Part shown: positions 40,546 through 40,580 of the stretch, one piece after another
Layout of the letters: each line of letters begins with the position of its first letter
How positions within the stretch are numbered: position 1 is the stretch's first letter
Origin: CALHVX01 sp038757945
Lineage (GTDB): Bacteria > Pseudomonadota > Gammaproteobacteria > Pseudomonadales > Azotimanducaceae
DNA length: 40,580 nt
Reading direction: 5' to 3'
Assembly: GCA_038757945.1 (NCBI GenBank)
Contig: JBCDGJ010000026.1
Coordinates: forward strand, 1 to 40,580
Notes under the pieces: generated by a model
What the model saw: only the letters and a program-made list of their open reading frames with translations
Databases searched by the model: none
Told to the model about the DNA's origin: nothing
Program-made: the position numbers and the translations under genes

Positions 40546-40580
40546 CAGCATGACGGCGGACCCGTGCCGCCACGATCAAC

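Overview
The window is a GC-rich bacterial chromosome segment carrying one half of a proteobacterial photosynthesis gene cluster (PGC). The host is most likely a bacteriochlorophyll a-producing gammaproteobacterium. The evidence is a tRNA-Thr/Tyr/Gly cluster in the order that precedes tuf in many gammaproteobacteria, followed upstream by a SPOR-domain gene and birA as in pseudomonads, plus PuhA/PuhC/PuhE/LhaA, BchFNBHLM, PpsR and an AerR-type antirepressor. The only ring-E cyclase visible is the oxygen-dependent AcsF, which fits an aerobic anoxygenic phototroph. puf, bchCXYZ, bchIDO, crt, bchG and puhB are not in the window. I cannot name a genus.

Layout. 1-2452 (minus strand): housekeeping tRNAs, a SPOR protein and birA. 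2449-14783 (minus): one long, tightly overlapping operon bchF-bchN-bchB-bchH-bchL-bchM-lhaA-puhA-puhC-puhE that runs into birA. 14784-15164: a divergent control region with half-sites for PpsR. 15165-17574 (plus): aerR/ppaA and ppsR. 17575-17888: a spacer with two perfect TGT-N12-ACA sites. 17889-21149 (plus): a PucC-family transporter gene, bchP and tspO. 21372-22094: a lipoprotein azurin. 22503-23932: a bciE-like gene overlapping acsF. 24191-27020: an iron-related patch with two Fur-box-like sequences, a DUF2470/siderophore-interacting flavoprotein, a PPOX-type flavoprotein and two small genes of unknown function. 27067-29101 (minus): an RRM protein and gltX. 29248-40545: two divergent operons encoding secreted or outer-membrane proteins. 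The left arm has a TolB/HzsA-like dihaem lipoprotein, an SH3-barrel protein, a second barrel, a DUF4266 lipoprotein and a DUF3570 barrel. The right arm has a DUF1588/DUF1585-like monohaem cytochrome, a dihaem LamG lipoprotein and a Tat-exported DUF1501-like protein.

How the parts work together. BchH starts Mg insertion into protoporphyrin, BchM methylates, AcsF (with the BciE-like partner) closes ring E, BchLNB reduces ring D, BchF hydrates the 3-vinyl group, and BchP reduces the geranylgeranyl tail. LhaA and the PucC-like protein serve light-harvesting assembly, and PuhA/C/E serve the reaction centre. PpsR and AerR probably control these units: candidate operators lie in front of bchF/aerR, the transporter-bchP unit, azurin and bciE-acsF. 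The most unusual features are the divergent secreted-cytochrome cluster, a PpsR lacking the redox cysteine of its DNA-binding region, a BciE-like partner for AcsF, an azurin inside the PGC, and the absence of bchG and puhB from their usual places. All family assignments come from reading translated sequence and recalled family features; no database search was run.
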